A stretch of 6,704 bases of DNA from contig DTYO01000155.1 of assembly GCA_012961845.1 (NCBI GenBank), forward strand, positions 1 through 6,704. The letters run 5' to 3'. Made by a program: the position numbers and the translations under genes. Positions 5,781 through 6,704 of this stretch are shown in pieces (position 1 is the stretch's first letter; every line of letters begins with the position of its first letter). Source of the DNA: Thermodesulfobacteriaceae bacterium (GTDB lineage Bacteria > Desulfobacterota > Dissulfuribacteria > Dissulfuribacterales > UBA3076). The notes beneath the pieces were generated by a model. That model searched no databases and was not told the DNA's origin. It saw nothing but the letters and a program-made list of their open reading frames with translations.

Positions 5781-6480
5781 ATGTTCCAAATTGGTGACAT
5801 AATCTCATATCTTGAAATGTGCTCGGCTGAAGGTGTCAATCTACAGCGGGGAATGAATTTTCGCCTTGGGAAAAACTACAGCGTGATTTTGATGAGTGTA
5901 CGCCCAAATGCACCCTACGCTGACCGAATTGAAGAAAACGGCAGAGTACTAATCTATGAAGGACATGATATTCCCCCGCCGAAAAAATGGCCCTGCTCCT
6001 AAATCGGTAGACCAACCAGTGAGGAATCCTGGCGGGTCACTGACACAAAATGGATTATTCTATCAAGCGGCAAAACAACATGCTTCAGATGGTAAACCAG
6101 CAGAACTAGTGAAAGTGTACGAGAAAATCCGTCCTGGCATCTGGACGTACAATGGTATTTTCTTATTGGTAGATGCTTGGATTGAGCAGAGTAATGGAAG
6201 GAACGTCTTCAAATTCAATTTGGAAATCGCTGAAGACCAATCTCGGCAAGAAATCGAGCAGAATGACTTTTCATTTGACCACAATCGGCTTATACCTGCT
6301 GAAGTGAAAAGGGAAGTCTGGAAACGAGATAAAGGCAAGTGTGTAGTTTGCGGAAGCAAAGAAAATTTGCACTTTGACCATATCATTCCCTATTCGAAAG
6401 GGGGCTCATCATTGGTCGCAGAAAACATCCAGTTGCTTTGCGCAAAGCATAATCTTGAGAAGCGCGACAGAATAGAATGA
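5781..6480 (+). CDS. SRA/YDG-like HNH endonuclease (probable modification-dependent restriction enzyme), frame broken at a C5 run
   Basis: Read as 5781-5972 and then 5974-6480, skipping one C of the C5 run at 5973-5977, this gives a 232-residue protein. Unrepaired, it is two overlapping frames ending at 6002 and 6480. Residues about 1-150 resemble an SRA/YDG domain: GMNFRLGKNYSVILMSVR, GRVLIYEGHD, LTQNGLFYQAAK, and the (G)IWTYNGIFLLVDAW block matching the SRA pattern of Tyr-(Asp/Asn)-Gly-Ile/Phe followed by a Trp. Residues 176-232 are an HNH nuclease: C187/C190 (CVVC), DH199-200 with catalytic H200, N215 and C220-x-x-H223, a zinc-supported beta-beta-alpha-metal fold. In known SRA-HNH type IV enzymes the SRA domain recognises modified cytosine and HNH cuts; that role here is inferred. 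The gene sits in an integron cassette and appears more AT-rich than its neighbours, consistent with transfer. I am surer of HNH than of SRA. Confidence 0.85.
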
Positions 6481-6489
6481 AGGTAAAAC

Positions 6490-6617
6490 GGCATCTAACC
6501 CCATTTGCAGGCGACCGGGCTTCGACCGAGGATAAGCGGCACGATTTTTGGCAATTGATTATGAGCAAAGAATGTTTTGGGATAACGCCGCCCGGCGCCT
6601 GAAACCCACGTTGGAAC
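6490..6617 (+). repeat. attC recombination site of the cassette
   Basis: R'' is ATCTAAC (6493-6499). L'' is CAGGCG-A-CCGGGC (6508-6520) and L' is GCCCGGCGCCTG (6590-6601). The arms pair fully except for A6514, and G6507 is also unpaired when CCCATTTG is set against the CAAACCC-like spacer on the other side. Unpaired bases on one arm only are the extrahelical bases that direct integrase strand choice. The final core is GTTGGAAC (6610-6617), one base off GTTRRRY. The length of about 125 bases is close to the long Vibrio-type attC sites, with a roughly 70-base variable terminal region between the arms. Confidence 0.75.
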
Positions 6618-6704
6618 GCTTCGTATCAACCCAAATTATGCACTTCTCGGTAATCGAGCTTTTGGCGGTCGGTTTCTCAGGGGAGTGACATCATATTGAG
6701 CCTC
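6618..6704. other. Sequence beyond the cassette, unassigned
   Basis: This is either the 5' leader of a next cassette or the right genomic flank. GGGGAG (about 6680-6685) precedes a possible TTG start at 6696 that would run out of the window. The only complete frame, from ATG 6638, is 16 codons and has no ribosome binding site. Nothing recognisable. Confidence 0.35.

Larger units (their letters stand above)
5748..6610 (+). mobile_element. Integron gene cassette (863 bases) carrying an SRA-HNH nuclease gene
   Basis: The left boundary is G^TTAGAT (5747-5753), a match to the integron core GTTRRRY, in GTTAGATGCC. Twelve bases after the nuclease stop comes GGCATCTAAC (6490-6499), its exact reverse complement, containing ATCTAAC, a match to RYYYAAC. 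If the ends are joined as in a free circular cassette, G6610 meets T5748 and recreates a fully paired R''/R' site. One gene, a short leader, attC close behind the stop and total size under 1 kb are all typical of cassettes. No integron integrase or attI is visible. The neighbouring 5' flank is a hairpin, not a clear attC, so insertion at a secondary site or membership of an integrase-less array are both possible. Confidence 0.75.

Noticed and set aside
5748..6499. Transposon or insertion sequence with 10-bp terminal inverted repeats
   Set aside because: No transposase or target-site duplication was seen, and the integron core consensus plus the asymmetric attC arms explain the repeats better.
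6383..6568. Minus-strand 61-codon frame over the end of the nuclease gene and attC
   Set aside because: It crosses the structured attC site and lies opposite the conserved HNH motif; it has no recognisable product.

Overview
The window looks like chromosomal DNA of a Deltaproteobacterium-like organism (Desulfobacterota in the wide sense), with a small mobile accessory segment at its right end. The taxonomic call rests on a hisS-aspS gene pair, a HisRS with an eight-cysteine insertion of the kind I associate with Geobacter-like and other delta lineages, and an amphi-Trp domain. It is an inference and no search was run.

Layout. Positions 1-2029 hold hisS followed by the first 233 codons of aspS, both on the minus strand and 69 bases apart, so probably one operon. 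The AspRS carries the His and Gly residues associated with non-discriminating enzymes. Positions 2030-2511 are a 482-base gap with no supportable gene. It contains a minus-strand intrinsic terminator and two clean inverted repeats. Positions 2512-5361 encode a complete P-type cation ATPase on the minus strand. It resembles the SERCA/P2A group but has Ala in place of the Asp shared by both SERCA calcium sites. Its first 38 residues are the body of an amphi-Trp domain. The first residues of that domain, with a perfect ribosome binding site and ATG, lie just upstream in another frame, separated by an A8 run. The gene therefore looks like an amphi-Trp/ATPase fusion interrupted by, or depending on, a one-base shift.

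From about 5748 to 6610 is what I read as a single integron gene cassette. Its left end (GTTAGATGCC) is the exact reverse complement of the attC R'' region (GGCATCTAAC) that follows the gene. The 3' site folds with L''/L' arms that differ by two unpaired bases on one arm, the usual attC signature. The cassette gene is a probable modification-dependent restriction nuclease, with an N-terminal SRA/YDG-like reader and a C-terminal HNH nuclease. Its frame is broken by one extra base in a C5 run. No integron integrase is present, so this is either an integrase-less attC cluster or a cassette inserted at a secondary site, directly after a perfect 13-bp hairpin.

Both broken frames fall on homopolymers (A8 and C5). 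Sequencing error must therefore be excluded before either is given biological meaning. The most interesting part of the window is the cassette-borne SRA-HNH defence gene, followed by the amphi-Trp/ATPase fusion with its A8 junction.
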